A DNA stretch of 64,000 nucleotides, taken from positions 1,616,001-1,680,000 of the forward strand of contig NZ_CAESCH010000001.1 of assembly GCF_903166545.1 (NCBI RefSeq), written 5' to 3'. The position numbers and the translations under genes were made by a program. Shown one piece after another: positions 10,501-17,766 of this stretch. Position 1 is the first letter of the stretch; every line of letters begins with the position of its first letter. The notes below the pieces were generated by a model, which made no database searches, had not been told where the DNA came from, and was given only the letters and a program-made list of their open reading frames with translations. The DNA comes from Metabacillus schmidteae (lineage in GTDB: Bacteria > Bacillota > Bacilli > Bacillales > Bacillaceae).

Positions 10501-10609
10501 GCAGATGGGAGTTGGTGGAGATGACAGCTGGGGAGCTCCGGTACATGATGAACATCTTATTCAAGCGGATAAAGAGATAGAGTTCGAGTTTATGATTAGT
10601 AGAATATAG
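7550..10609 (+). CDS. lacZ: Beta-galactosidase, LacZ type (GH2, 1019 aa)
   Basis: A full-length five-domain LacZ-like enzyme that hydrolyses terminal beta-galactosides in the cytoplasm. The order is a GH2 sugar-binding domain (about 50-220, with the [23 protein letters not shown] signature split around residue 90), Ig-like domain, TIM barrel, second Ig-like domain and a C-terminal beta-galactosidase small-chain domain. Acid/base is Glu467 in SCGNES and the nucleophile Glu534 in [10 protein letters not shown], matching E461/E537 of E. coli LacZ. The ATG has an AAAGGAGTG site. It has its own promoter with cre and LacI-type operators. It may act on galactosyl oligosaccharides from the GH30 step rather than lactose, since no lactose permease is visible. 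Confidence 0.93.
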   Translation: [1019 protein letters not shown]

Positions 10610-10623
10610 AAAGAGCTTTGGCT

Positions 10624-10752
10624 CTCAGACTGTTGACAAACGCTCGCTTTCTTCGTTACTCACCTTGCTGCGGTGCTCATTACCAACACCGGTAACTCCG
10701 CTCCTCACAAGGCTTCGTGCCTCGAAAGGCAAGCGTTAGCAATCAGTCTGAG
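10624..10752. repeat. MITE-like palindromic element inserted at the lacZ terminator
   Basis: Terminal inverted repeats CTCAGACTG (10624-10632) and CAGTCTGAG (10744-10752) extend into a long imperfect hairpin (arms with CGCTCGCTTTC and GAAAGGCAAGCG). It is more GC-rich than its surroundings and has no ORF. The 13-bp sequence GAGCTTTGGCTCT occurs at 10613-10625 and again at 10785-10797, as if a terminator had been split and part of it duplicated. Confidence 0.6.
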
Positions 10753-10784
10753 GGGCTAGCAATTTTACTTTGTCTACACTTTGA

Positions 10785-10810
10785 GAGCTTTGGCTCTTTC
10801 TTTTTTTTCA
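10785..10810 (+). terminator. lacZ terminator, displaced by the inserted element
   Basis: AGAGC-TTTG-GCTCT followed by TTC and a run of eight T. Joining the left copy (GAAAGAGC at 10610-10616) to this T-run would restore a perfect 8-bp terminator directly after the lacZ stop. Confidence 0.6.
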
Positions 10811-10857
10811 CTATCAGAAAGTGAAAATTTTGAGTAATCGTCAATACAAAGGATTGG

Positions 10858-11844
10858 ATGATGAAAATAATGCAAAATCAAACAGAGTTTGCAGGATATT
10901 TATTTAGTTACTTTACAGGTGAAGAAACTGCGGATGGGGAGCAAATTTATTTTGCTTTAAGTAAAGGAAATAACCCTTTAGATTGGCAAGAATTAAATAA
11001 TGGAAAACCAGTTTTGACATCCTCATTAGGTGAGAAGGGAGTAAGGGATCCATATCTTTTTCGTTCATCAGATGGTGATAAATTTTATTTGATAGCAACT
11101 GATTTAAGGATACATGGAAATGGGGATTGGCAAAGAGCTGTTACGGAAGGCAGCAGGAATATCATGATCTGGGAATCTACTAATTTAATAGAATGGTCTA
11201 ATCAAAGGATGGTCGAAATAGCACCGCCAGAAGCAGGATGCACATGGGCACCAGAAATCCATTACGATAAATCTTCAAGTGAATACCTGATCTTTTGGGC
11301 ATCTATGCTCCCAGACAAAGAGCCAATAAATGGTTCAAAAGGATATCATAAAATGCTCTATGTAAAAACAAAAGATTTTACAACATTTACAAAGCCTCAA
11401 GTTTTCATAGATTATGGATGCTCAATTATTGACACAACAGTAATTGAGCATAAAGGACAAATGTTTCGTTTTAGTAAAGGAAAGCATATTGTACAGGAAT
11501 CTGGAAGTTCTTTTTTGGATGGGAAGTTTAAATTAATAAACGATAATGTTGAGAATGAATTCATGAACCGCGGGGAAGGACCGATCGTTTTTAAATCAAA
11601 TGTAGAGGAAAAGTGGTATCTTTTTATTGATGAGTATGGTCTCAGAGGATATCTACCACTGGAAACAACCGATCTTACTTCCGGCAAGTGGAATATGCCT
11701 AAAGAATTTTCAATGCCTATAACTCCACGACATGGATCAGTGTTGCCTGTCACAAAATCGGAATACGACCGATTATGTAAAACGTACCTCAATAAAAACT
11801 GGAGGAAGAAAGATGGAGATGATAACGCAAGATCCTATTATTAA
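10858..11844 (+). CDS. Glycoside hydrolase family 43 protein
   Basis: A 328-residue beta-propeller protein without a signal peptide. GH43-type signatures are KGVRDPYLFRSSDGDKFYLIATD (catalytic-base Asp), CTWAPEIHYD, SIIDTTVIEH and an RGEGPIVFKSN segment supplying a Glu. This arrangement is like arabinosidase/galactosidase-type GH43 subfamilies that start without the usual ADP motif. Starts at 10858, 10861 and 10870 are all possible; an AAAGGA site best fits 10861. A second, truncated GH43 frame overlaps its 3' end. Intracellular removal of terminal arabinose or galactose is the likely role; the exact substrate is unknown. Confidence 0.75.
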   Translation: MMKIMQNQTEFAGYLFSYFTGEETADGEQIYFALSKGNNPLDWQELNNGKPVLTSSLGEKGVRDPYLFRSSDGDKFYLIATDLRIHGNGDWQRAVTEGSRNIMIWESTNLIEWSNQRMVEIAPPEAGCTWAPEIHYDKSSSEYLIFWASMLPDKEPINGSKGYHKMLYVKTKDFTTFTKPQVFIDYGCSIIDTTVIEHKGQMFRFSKGKHIVQESGSSFLDGKFKLINDNVENEFMNRGEGPIVFKSNVEEKWYLFIDEYGLRGYLPLETTDLTSGKWNMPKEFSMPITPRHGSVLPVTKSEYDRLCKTYLNKNWRKKDGDDNARSYY

Positions 11845-11938
11845 GGGGGAGTGGGCTGACCCATTTATTTTGAAAGACGGGGAAGATTATGGTGGAAAGC
11901 CTGTTGTTGATGTCGATAAAACAATTAATAATAGTTAA
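11813..11938 (+). pseudogene. Remnant of another GH43 gene (N-terminal fragment)
   Basis: ATG 11813 has a good GGAGG site at 11800-11804 and opens with TQDPIIKGEWADPFILKDGEDY, the canonical GH43 start including the catalytic-base Asp. It then runs abruptly into GGKPVVDVDKTINNS and stops after 41 codons, where a complete enzyme would have more than 280. The overlap with the preceding gene and the intact RBS suggest translational coupling in an ancestral operon. An internal deletion that removed nearly the whole gene is the simplest explanation. Confidence 0.65.
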
Positions 11939-11982
11939 AATAGACGAATAGGCAGTTGCCTTTATCTTCAATTTGAAATTGA

Positions 11983-12011
11983 TTGACAAGGGAATATAAA
12001 GGGCTTATATT
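11983..12011 (+). promoter_or_regulatory. Sigma-A promoter of the LacI gene
   Basis: TTGACA (11983-11988), 17-bp spacer, TATATT (12006-12011). Confidence 0.7.
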
Positions 12012-12016
12012 GGTAA

Positions 12017-12030
12017 TGCAATCGGTTTCA
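12017..12030 (+). promoter_or_regulatory. LacI-family operator-like site 3 (autoregulatory)
   Basis: TGCAATCGGTTTCA lies at the expected transcription start of the LacI gene, 6 bp after the -10 box. It matches the pattern of the two sites upstream of lacZ. Confidence 0.55.
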
Positions 12031-12046
12031 AGAGTGAGGTATAATA

Positions 12047-13078
12047 ATGACTAAAAAAAATATAACAATTTATGATATTGCAAAAGAAGCAAATGTATCA
12101 CCTACAACTGTTTCAAGAGTTTTAACGAATAATCCGTTAGTAAAGGAAAGTACGAGACAGAAGGTACTTGAAAAAATGAAAGAACTTGATTTTTCACCTA
12201 ATGAGGCTGCAAGAAGACTAACGAAACCACAAGCAAATTTAATAGGATTCATCCTACCTGATATTACAAATCCATTCTTTTCACAAATCTATTTGGAAGT
12301 AGAGAAAAGGGCATTTGAAAAGGGTTACACTTTGTTATTAAGGAACTCAATGAGTAATAGTGAAGTTGAATCCACACATCTGCGTGAATTTACCGAAAGA
12401 AGAGCAGCATGTATTGTGTTCATGGGAGGACGTATTAATAAGACCAATCCTTCAGATGACGAGATTAATGAAATGCAGGATGTGTTAAGTAAAGTTCCGA
12501 TTATTATGGTAAATGGTAAAATGACAGGGGTAAACTCAGTAAATATTCGATCAAATGAAGAAGAAGGAATTCGTTCGATTGTGGAGCATTTAGTAACACT
12601 GGGACATACTAAAATGGCTCTGATAGGTGGTATGAAAGGGATATCTTCATCAGATCATAAACTTGCGATTTTTAAACGTGTTTTAAAAGAGTATCATTTA
12701 GAATTTAACGAAGACTGGCAAATATATTCTGATTTTTCAGTCGAATCTGGTAGGAAAGCGATGAAAAAATTGTTAGAAAGAAACTCACTGCCTAGTGCAA
12801 TTATTGGTATGAATGATCTTGTCATATACGGAGCTTACAAGGAGTGCAGAGATCAAAATATTTCTATTGATACCTTTTCTTTTGTTGGCTTTGATGATAT
12901 TTACCCGTCAGACATCGTATACCCAAGTTTAACTAGCGTTAATCATAATTATGATGTCTTAGTAAATGAGGTAATGAGGACGATTGATCGTATTATGAAT
13001 GGAAAAGGGAAAGGAAAAGGGAAGATTATCAATACCCAGCTTATCATTCGAGAATCATCAAAAGAAAATAATGTGTGA
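12047..13078 (+). CDS. LacI-family transcriptional repressor
   Basis: A 343-residue regulator. The N-terminal LacI helix-turn-helix (ITIYDIAKEANVSPTTVSRVL) and hinge helix (NEAARRLT) are followed by a periplasmic-binding-protein-like effector domain (LIGFILPDITNPFFSQ to the C-terminus). Its own promoter carries an operator resembling two sites in the lacZ leader, so it probably represses lacZ and perhaps the GH43 gene in response to a galactose- or arabinose-containing sugar. A low-complexity GKGKGKGK run lies near residue 325. The effector is not deducible. Confidence 0.88.
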   Translation: MTKKNITIYDIAKEANVSPTTVSRVLTNNPLVKESTRQKVLEKMKELDFSPNEAARRLTKPQANLIGFILPDITNPFFSQIYLEVEKRAFEKGYTLLLRNSMSNSEVESTHLREFTERRAACIVFMGGRINKTNPSDDEINEMQDVLSKVPIIMVNGKMTGVNSVNIRSNEEEGIRSIVEHLVTLGHTKMALIGGMKGISSSDHKLAIFKRVLKEYHLEFNEDWQIYSDFSVESGRKAMKKLLERNSLPSAIIGMNDLVIYGAYKECRDQNISIDTFSFVGFDDIYPSDIVYPSLTSVNHNYDVLVNEVMRTIDRIMNGKGKGKGKIINTQLIIRESSKENNV

Positions 13079-13135
13079 TTCGTATCATTTCAATATCTTG
13101 AAAGGCTAATAGCAGGAAAATGAGAGAAAAGAAAG

Positions 13136-13164
13136 TTGACCAATATCTAGGAATGATTTAAAAT
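13136..13164 (+). promoter_or_regulatory. Sigma-A promoter for the riboswitch-yybP transcript
   Basis: TTGACC (13136-13141), 17-bp spacer, TAAAAT (13159-13164), about 45 bp ahead of the riboswitch. Confidence 0.6.
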
Positions 13165-13210
13165 AAACATATAGTTCACTAGTTTAACTAATAAAATAAC
13201 ATCCTTTTTT

Positions 13211-13305
13211 AAGGGGAGTAGCTTTTACAGCAAGGTCGTCATTACGGAGTGTCCAAAACTCTCGGCTTTGCTGGCAGCATATGTTGTTAGCGAGACCTTA
13301 CCAAT
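13211..13305 (+). ncRNA. yybP-ykoY riboswitch (Mn2+ sensor)
   Basis: The aptamer opens with AAGGGGAGTAGC and closes with GTTGTTAGCGAGACCTTACC, the conserved halves of the yybP-ykoY motif that pair as P1 and form the metal-binding loops. GCTTTGCTGGCAGC forms an internal arm. In B. subtilis this class senses Mn2+. A terminator-like hairpin follows, ahead of a yybP-like gene, matching the B. subtilis arrangement. Confidence 0.85.
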
Positions 13306-13330
13306 ATGGTACAGGTCTATTTGTGTATAT

Positions 13331-13364
13331 AAAAATGGCCATACCAAGTGTATAGGCCATTTTT
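13331..13364 (+). terminator. Riboswitch expression-platform terminator
   Basis: AAAAATGGCC (13331-13340) pairs perfectly with GGCCATTTTT (13355-13364), and the T-run is part of the 3' arm. It lies between aptamer and RBS, so metal binding probably prevents its formation. Confidence 0.65.
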
Positions 13365-13385
13365 ACGTTAAGAGGAGGATTACAA

Positions 13386-13811
13386 ATGAAAATGTTTACG
13401 AATATTCCTAGATATGTAGAAAGGGAAATAGAAGAAATTCAAAAGTTAACATTGCCAATTATGAAAAAAACGAGAAAATACTCGTTCTTAGCTGTTCTCA
13501 TTATCCCTATCTCTATTCTGAATTTACTTAGTTTGGTTTTCTTTACACCTTTTAGCCAGGAAATGTTTATTTCTACGCTCATATTTGCCGCAATTGGAGC
13601 GTTAGGATTTGCTTTTCAAAAAGAAGTAAGATATTCCATGAAAGAAATTCAAAAAGTCAGCATTTCTTATATGAAGGAAAGAGTGGAAAAAAGCAGAGCC
13701 CTTGATCTTCACCGTCAACGTCATTATATTGAATTACTTACGAATCATCCTACTCGAACTCTAAATATCTTTCAGCAGTTTCTAGAGGAGGAAAATCGTC
13801 AATTTCACTAA
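13386..13811 (+). CDS. yybP: YybP-like membrane protein (DUF5392-like)
   Basis: A 141-residue protein with two membrane helices (about residues 35-55 and 60-78) between an N-terminal charged helix and a long basic C-terminal helical region (EVRYSMKEIQKVSISYMKERVEKSRALD). Length and position directly behind a yybP-ykoY riboswitch match B. subtilis YybP, a protein of unknown function. The GAGGAGG site is strong. Regulation by the riboswitch implies a role in Mn2+ or general metal stress. Homology is from recollection and context. Confidence 0.65.
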   Translation: MKMFTNIPRYVEREIEEIQKLTLPIMKKTRKYSFLAVLIIPISILNLLSLVFFTPFSQEMFISTLIFAAIGALGFAFQKEVRYSMKEIQKVSISYMKERVEKSRALDLHRQRHYIELLTNHPTRTLNIFQQFLEEENRQFH

Positions 13812-13861
13812 TAAATGAAAATGATGTTCCTAAATAGAGCATTCATACTATTAATGGCAGG

Positions 13862-13898
13862 AAGCCTCAGATCCGATTAACATACGGAACTGAGGTTT
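13862..13898. terminator. Hairpin between convergent genes
   Basis: AAGCCTCAG (13862-13870) pairs with CTGAGGTTT (13890-13898); CCG/CGG extends the stem. It lies between yybP (+) and the membrane-protein gene (-). Confidence 0.5.
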
Positions 13899-13912
13899 GG
13901 ATAGATAAGCCA

Positions 13913-14401
13913 TCATTTATTAGAATAATCCCCTGTTCTAATAAATTTTAAATGCCAAGGTAAAGCGAAGTAAAAAACAACTGTAAAAATTGGAATTGAA
14001 TAGTAAGCATGCCAGATTTTCGAAGTCATTATTCCGGTTATTTCGGCTAACCACTCAAGAATAAATGATGAAATGATAAACAGGATTATTAGTGCTTTTT
14101 TCTTTGAAGTTGATTGATAAAAGTTTAAAAAAATAATGGCTATGCAAGATGGGATAAGTCCAAATAACAATAATTCTGGAAGGCCATTACGTTTAGTCCC
14201 AATATCGAATATATCGAAGGGAGCTGCAAGTGTTATATCCACCATCCATACAACATATCCAATAACACCAAACGTGACATAAAACTCCTGTTTTGAAAGC
14301 TTCTTTGGTGAAATAAGGATAATAAGAATCAGTAAAATAGTAAGAACGATTGGATACCAAATACCTTTTGCTAAATCAAAATTTACATACAAAACATACA
14401 T
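13913..14401 (-). CDS. Hypothetical multi-pass membrane protein (CBO0543-like)
   Basis: A 162-residue, very hydrophobic protein with about five membrane helices (near residues 12-32, 42-60, 74-94, 104-122 and 130-152). It contains GIWYPIV, an LFGLIPSCIA helix and a W(H/L)KF C-terminus, features shared with small Bacillus membrane proteins annotated as CBO0543 family. No catalytic motif is visible. It seems monocistronic and converges on yybP. No function is known to me. Confidence 0.6.
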   Translation of the reverse strand: MYVLYVNFDLAKGIWYPIVLTILLILIILISPKKLSKQEFYVTFGVIGYVVWMVDITLAAPFDIFDIGTKRNGLPELLLFGLIPSCIAIIFLNFYQSTSKKKALIILFIISSFILEWLAEITGIMTSKIWHAYYSIPIFTVVFYFALPWHLKFIRTGDYSNK

Positions 14402-14499
14402 AATTTAACCACCTAGGTTTAATTTAACGCTTATATTTTTCCCCATAATCTAGTAGGTATGTATATAGATCCAAAATTTCATATGACAAGCAATTTTGA

Positions 14500-14640
14500 T
14501 TATTTTTTAAGCTCTAATAACTTTACCAGCAAAACCTCATAACTACTATCCTCTTTCTTAATTTCACAATACCCGCTGTCGTAAATGTGCACAATCTTAT
14601 ACCGTTTAGATTCATAAATAACTTCATCGCCAACCTTCAT
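14500..14640 (-). CDS. Small hypothetical protein (46 aa)
   Basis: ATG at 14640 on the minus strand follows a GAGAGGA ribosome-binding site. The 46-residue product begins MKVGDEVIYESKRYKIVHIY and ends in LLELKK, and is compact and charged. The VGDEVIYE...YKIVHIY pattern resembles a small beta-barrel (SH3/KOW-like) fold, and codon use looks normal. No family is recognised and no adjacent partner is evident. Confidence 0.5.
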   Translation of the reverse strand: MKVGDEVIYESKRYKIVHIYDSGYCEIKKEDSSYEVLLVKLLELKK

Positions 14641-14953
14641 TATTACGTCCTCTCTCTCTTATCAAAGAAATATAGTTTAATATTGTCATTAATAACATTG
14701 GAAAACGTTTCCTAACAAGTGACAAATTATGGATGATGAAAATGATATAGAAATAACGAACTTGGAACTTCTATTCAATGCCAAGATTTTTTCTTGCCTT
14801 TTTTAGAGGGATTTTCATGAAAATGTTTAAATAGTAAAGTATATGAAAAGACTCTCAGATAATTTTAAAAGAAAACTAGATAATATGAGACGATGAATGA
14901 ACCGTGAGATTTCACTATAATAAGGATAGTTCCATTGGAGGTTTTAGGAAGAG
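14641..14953. other. Gap between the small minus-strand gene and the AraC locus
   Basis: About 310 bp of AT-rich sequence. An imperfect palindrome around GGAAAACGTTTCC (near 14700) could be an operator but falls short of the cre consensus. No ORF or terminator is evident. Confidence 0.4.
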
Positions 14954-15793
14954 ATGCTATCTGCTAGCTATCGAAACAAATGGAATGGGGAGCACCCCTT
15001 TAATTATCATTCTCATCAAGATTATGAAATTTATTTTTTTCATGGAGGAGAATGAAGGTATTTAATTCATAATCAAATTTATGATCTAGAGCCTGGTGAC
15101 ATTATTGTTATGGATGGGTTAACATTGCATAAACCAAATGTTAAGCCAACAAGGGAGTATGTTCGAAGTGTGATTCAGTTTTCTCCAGTTTGGATTAAAA
15201 ATCTTCTTATGGAAATGGGGAGTATGTATCTACTGGAAACATTTCAAACTTTGCATAATTGCTTAATTCGGACCAATGAAAATGAGGAATCAAAGGAATT
15301 AGAGAGGGTTTTTAATCGATTAGCTAATTTATACAGAACAGCTGGAAAACCCACCTTACATGACGAGACTGAGATGAAAATACTGTTGCTTCATGCTTTG
15401 ACCATTGTACATCGTTTAGGAAGGATGAGTTCGATTGAAATTCCAAATCAAAAAGAAGATAAAACATTGCATGCCGAAAACATTGCAAATTATCTTCAAC
15501 AGCATTTCATGAAAAAGATTACATTACAGAGTGTTGCAGATGAGTTGAATTTAAGTAGATCCTATGTCGCGAAAGTATTTAAGACAATGACAGGCTATAC
15601 GATAATGGAATTTGTAATGGAATGCAGGCTTACCCAGGCAAAATATTTGCTTGAAATGGAACCGCTTAAACCGTTAAAAGATGTTGCGTATGAATCTGGT
15701 TTTGAAAGCCCCACACATTTTAGCCGTTATTTTCGTGAAAAAGCGGGCATAACCGCAAAAGAATACCGAAATATGCGATTAAATCCTCAATAA
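14954..15793 (+). pseudogene. AraC-family transcriptional regulator interrupted by an in-frame TGA
   Basis: The frame starting at ATG 14954 (RBS AGGAAGAG) encodes the usual N-terminal cupin start (FNYHSHQDYEIYFFHGGE), hits TGA at 15053-15055 (codon 34), and continues in the same frame with RYLIHNQIYDLEPGDIIVMDG to a complete two-HTH AraC domain (residues about 180-279; AQ..LLE and DVAYESGFESPTHFSRYFREKAG). In relatives a Gly-like codon is usual here (GEGxYLI), so GGA to TGA is the likely change. Without readthrough, only a form starting at 15110 lacking most of the sensor domain could be made. It lies 15 bp upstream of the epimerase/oxidoreductase operon, which it probably once regulated. Confidence 0.75.
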
Positions 15794-15808
15794 AGGAAGT
15801 GGTTAGGT

Positions 15809-16567
15809 ATGGAACATAAATTTGCTGCACAATTATTTACTTTGCGAGAAGAGATAAAAGAAGGGATACATCCGTTATTTAAAAAACTAAAAAATATGGG
15901 ATGGGCTGGAGTACAAATTTCAGCTTTGCCTGAAGGATATGACAAGCATGAAGTAGCTTTTGCCTTAAAAGAAAACAATTTGCAAGCTGCAGGAATGCAT
16001 ATCTCATTAGATCGTTTAACAAATGACCTTGAAGGTGTAGTAAAAGAAGCAGACCTTTATGGAACTAAAGATATTATCCTTCCATTTATTCCAAAAGAAT
16101 TACAACATGCAGAGGGTTTTAAGGAAATAAAAAGAAGATTAAACCAAGTCGCAAATGAAGCACCACAATATCGCATTTCCTATCATAATCATGCATTCGA
16201 ATTTGATATAGAAATTGATGGGCAGGATGGCCTTAGCTATCTTCTTGACCCGCAAAATGGAAACAATATCCTAGCAGAAGTTGATGTGTATTGGGTTAAA
16301 AAGGCTGGTAAGGAACCATTAGAATATCTCACACCATATGCAAATCGGATGCCGATTATCCATTTAAAAGATATGACAAATGATGATCGTCAAACATTTG
16401 CTGAAGTAGGAACAGGTGTAATTGATTTTAGCCCGATTTTGCAATGGGGTGAAGAAAATGGTGTTGAATGGTATGCAGTAGAACAGGACATATGTGAACG
16501 TCCTCCATTAGAAAGCTTGGAAATTAGTTTAAGAAACTTACGGGAAATGACTAGTAAAATAAAATGA
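15809..16567 (+). CDS. Sugar phosphate isomerase/epimerase-family TIM-barrel protein
   Basis: A 252-residue xylose-isomerase-like AP-endonuclease-2 fold protein. Motifs in order: FTLREEIKEG near the start, GWAGVQIS, a metal-ligand Glu/His series ending in YHNHAFEF (about 127-134), EVDVYWVKKAG (about 160-170), HLKDM (about 188) and a final WYAVEQD Glu. These are divalent-metal isomerases or epimerases of free sugars, inosose or keto-sugars. It starts behind GGAAGTGG, directly after the AraC gene, and is followed 19 bp later by two Gfo/Idh/MocA genes. The trio looks like an oxidation-isomerisation-reduction module for a cyclitol or keto-sugar, as in iol-type clusters (inference). Confidence 0.8.
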   Translation: MEHKFAAQLFTLREEIKEGIHPLFKKLKNMGWAGVQISALPEGYDKHEVAFALKENNLQAAGMHISLDRLTNDLEGVVKEADLYGTKDIILPFIPKELQHAEGFKEIKRRLNQVANEAPQYRISYHNHAFEFDIEIDGQDGLSYLLDPQNGNNILAEVDVYWVKKAGKEPLEYLTPYANRMPIIHLKDMTNDDRQTFAEVGTGVIDFSPILQWGEENGVEWYAVEQDICERPPLESLEISLRNLREMTSKIK

Positions 16568-16586
16568 GAGGGTTTGAGGTGGAAAG

Positions 16587-17750
16587 ATGACATTAATTAA
16601 AGTAGGGATTATTGGCATTGGAAATATGGGAAGTTCACACGCAAAGCTTTTAGTAGACGGGAAAATTAATGGAGCAACTCTGTCAGCAATATGTGATCAA
16701 AATCAAGAACAGCTTGATATGATATCTCGGTACGCATCTGGTCATGTACAAACATATCTTGATGAAGATACATTTTTAAATGAATCAGGAATAGATGCTA
16801 TTCTTATTTCAACACCGCATTATGATCATCCAAATTTAGCAATAAAGGCATTCTCCAAGGGAATACATGTACTTATTGAAAAACCTGCAGGTGTATATAC
16901 AAAAGATGTGGCTGAGATGAACATTGCAGCTAAAGAAAGCGGAAAAGTCTTTAGTATCATGTACAATCAACGGACAAACCCGATATATCAAAAATTGCGC
17001 AGTCTAATTAAAGCTGGAGAATTAGGTGAAATTAAACGTACCAATTGGATTATCACAGATTGGTACCGCTCTCAAAGCTATTACGATTCAAGTGAATGGC
17101 GCGCAACTTGGGAAGGTGAAGGAGGCGGCGTATTATTAAATCAGGCGCCACACCAACTGGACTTATGGCAGTGGACAACAGGATTGATGCCAAAGAAAGT
17201 CCATGCCTTTTGCCATAATGGTAAATACCACGATATAGAAGTTGAAGATGATATTACAGCATACGTTGAATATGAAAATGGTGCAACAGGTGTTTTCATT
17301 ACTTCAACAGGTGAAGCGCCTGGCACAAACCGTTTTGAAATTGTCGGTGATCGCGGAAAAATGGTTGTCGAAAATAATAAACTATCCTTTTATCGCTTAA
17401 CTCAATCAGAACGTGAATTTAATGCAACATATAAAGGTGGATTTGGAAGTCCTGAATGCTGGACAATTGATATACCTATTGAGGGAAAAGCAACAGAGCA
17501 TCAGGGAATTATTCAAAACTGGATTGATTCAATTACAAAAGATACCCCATTATTAGCACCTGGTGAAGAAGGAATTAAAGGGCTGGAAATTTCAAATGCA
17601 ATTTATTTATCATCATGGTTAAATGAGCCGGTTGAATTGCCAATTAATCCAGAGCTTTATCATGAAAAACTGCAAGAAAAAATAAGCCAATCTACTTTCA
17701 GAAAAAAGAACGTAACTAAAATGACTTTAGATGTGTCGGGAACACATTAA
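16587..17750 (+). CDS. Gfo/Idh/MocA-family oxidoreductase
   Basis: A 387-residue NAD(P)-dependent dehydrogenase. The N-terminal Rossmann fold has VGIIGIGNMGSSHAKLL (residues 5-21), and EKPAG (about 98) carries the conserved catalytic Lys. The C-terminal alpha/beta domain has GGGVLLNQAPHQLDLWQW with the catalytic His (about 190). Family members oxidise or reduce sugars, inositols or their derivatives. It sits in an operon with the epimerase before it and another, divergent Gfo/Idh gene 16 bp after it. It resembles sequences often labelled myo-inositol 2-dehydrogenase-like, but specificity is not established. Confidence 0.85.
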   Translation: MTLIKVGIIGIGNMGSSHAKLLVDGKINGATLSAICDQNQEQLDMISRYASGHVQTYLDEDTFLNESGIDAILISTPHYDHPNLAIKAFSKGIHVLIEKPAGVYTKDVAEMNIAAKESGKVFSIMYNQRTNPIYQKLRSLIKAGELGEIKRTNWIITDWYRSQSYYDSSEWRATWEGEGGGVLLNQAPHQLDLWQWTTGLMPKKVHAFCHNGKYHDIEVEDDITAYVEYENGATGVFITSTGEAPGTNRFEIVGDRGKMVVENNKLSFYRLTQSEREFNATYKGGFGSPECWTIDIPIEGKATEHQGIIQNWIDSITKDTPLLAPGEEGIKGLEISNAIYLSSWLNEPVELPINPELYHEKLQEKISQSTFRKKNVTKMTLDVSGTH

Positions 17751-17766
17751 GAGAGGGGATTTATTG

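Noticed and set aside
14696..14713. cre site around GGAAAACGTTTCC
   Set aside because: The palindrome is suggestive, but the TG at the required position is shifted, so the CcpA consensus is not met.
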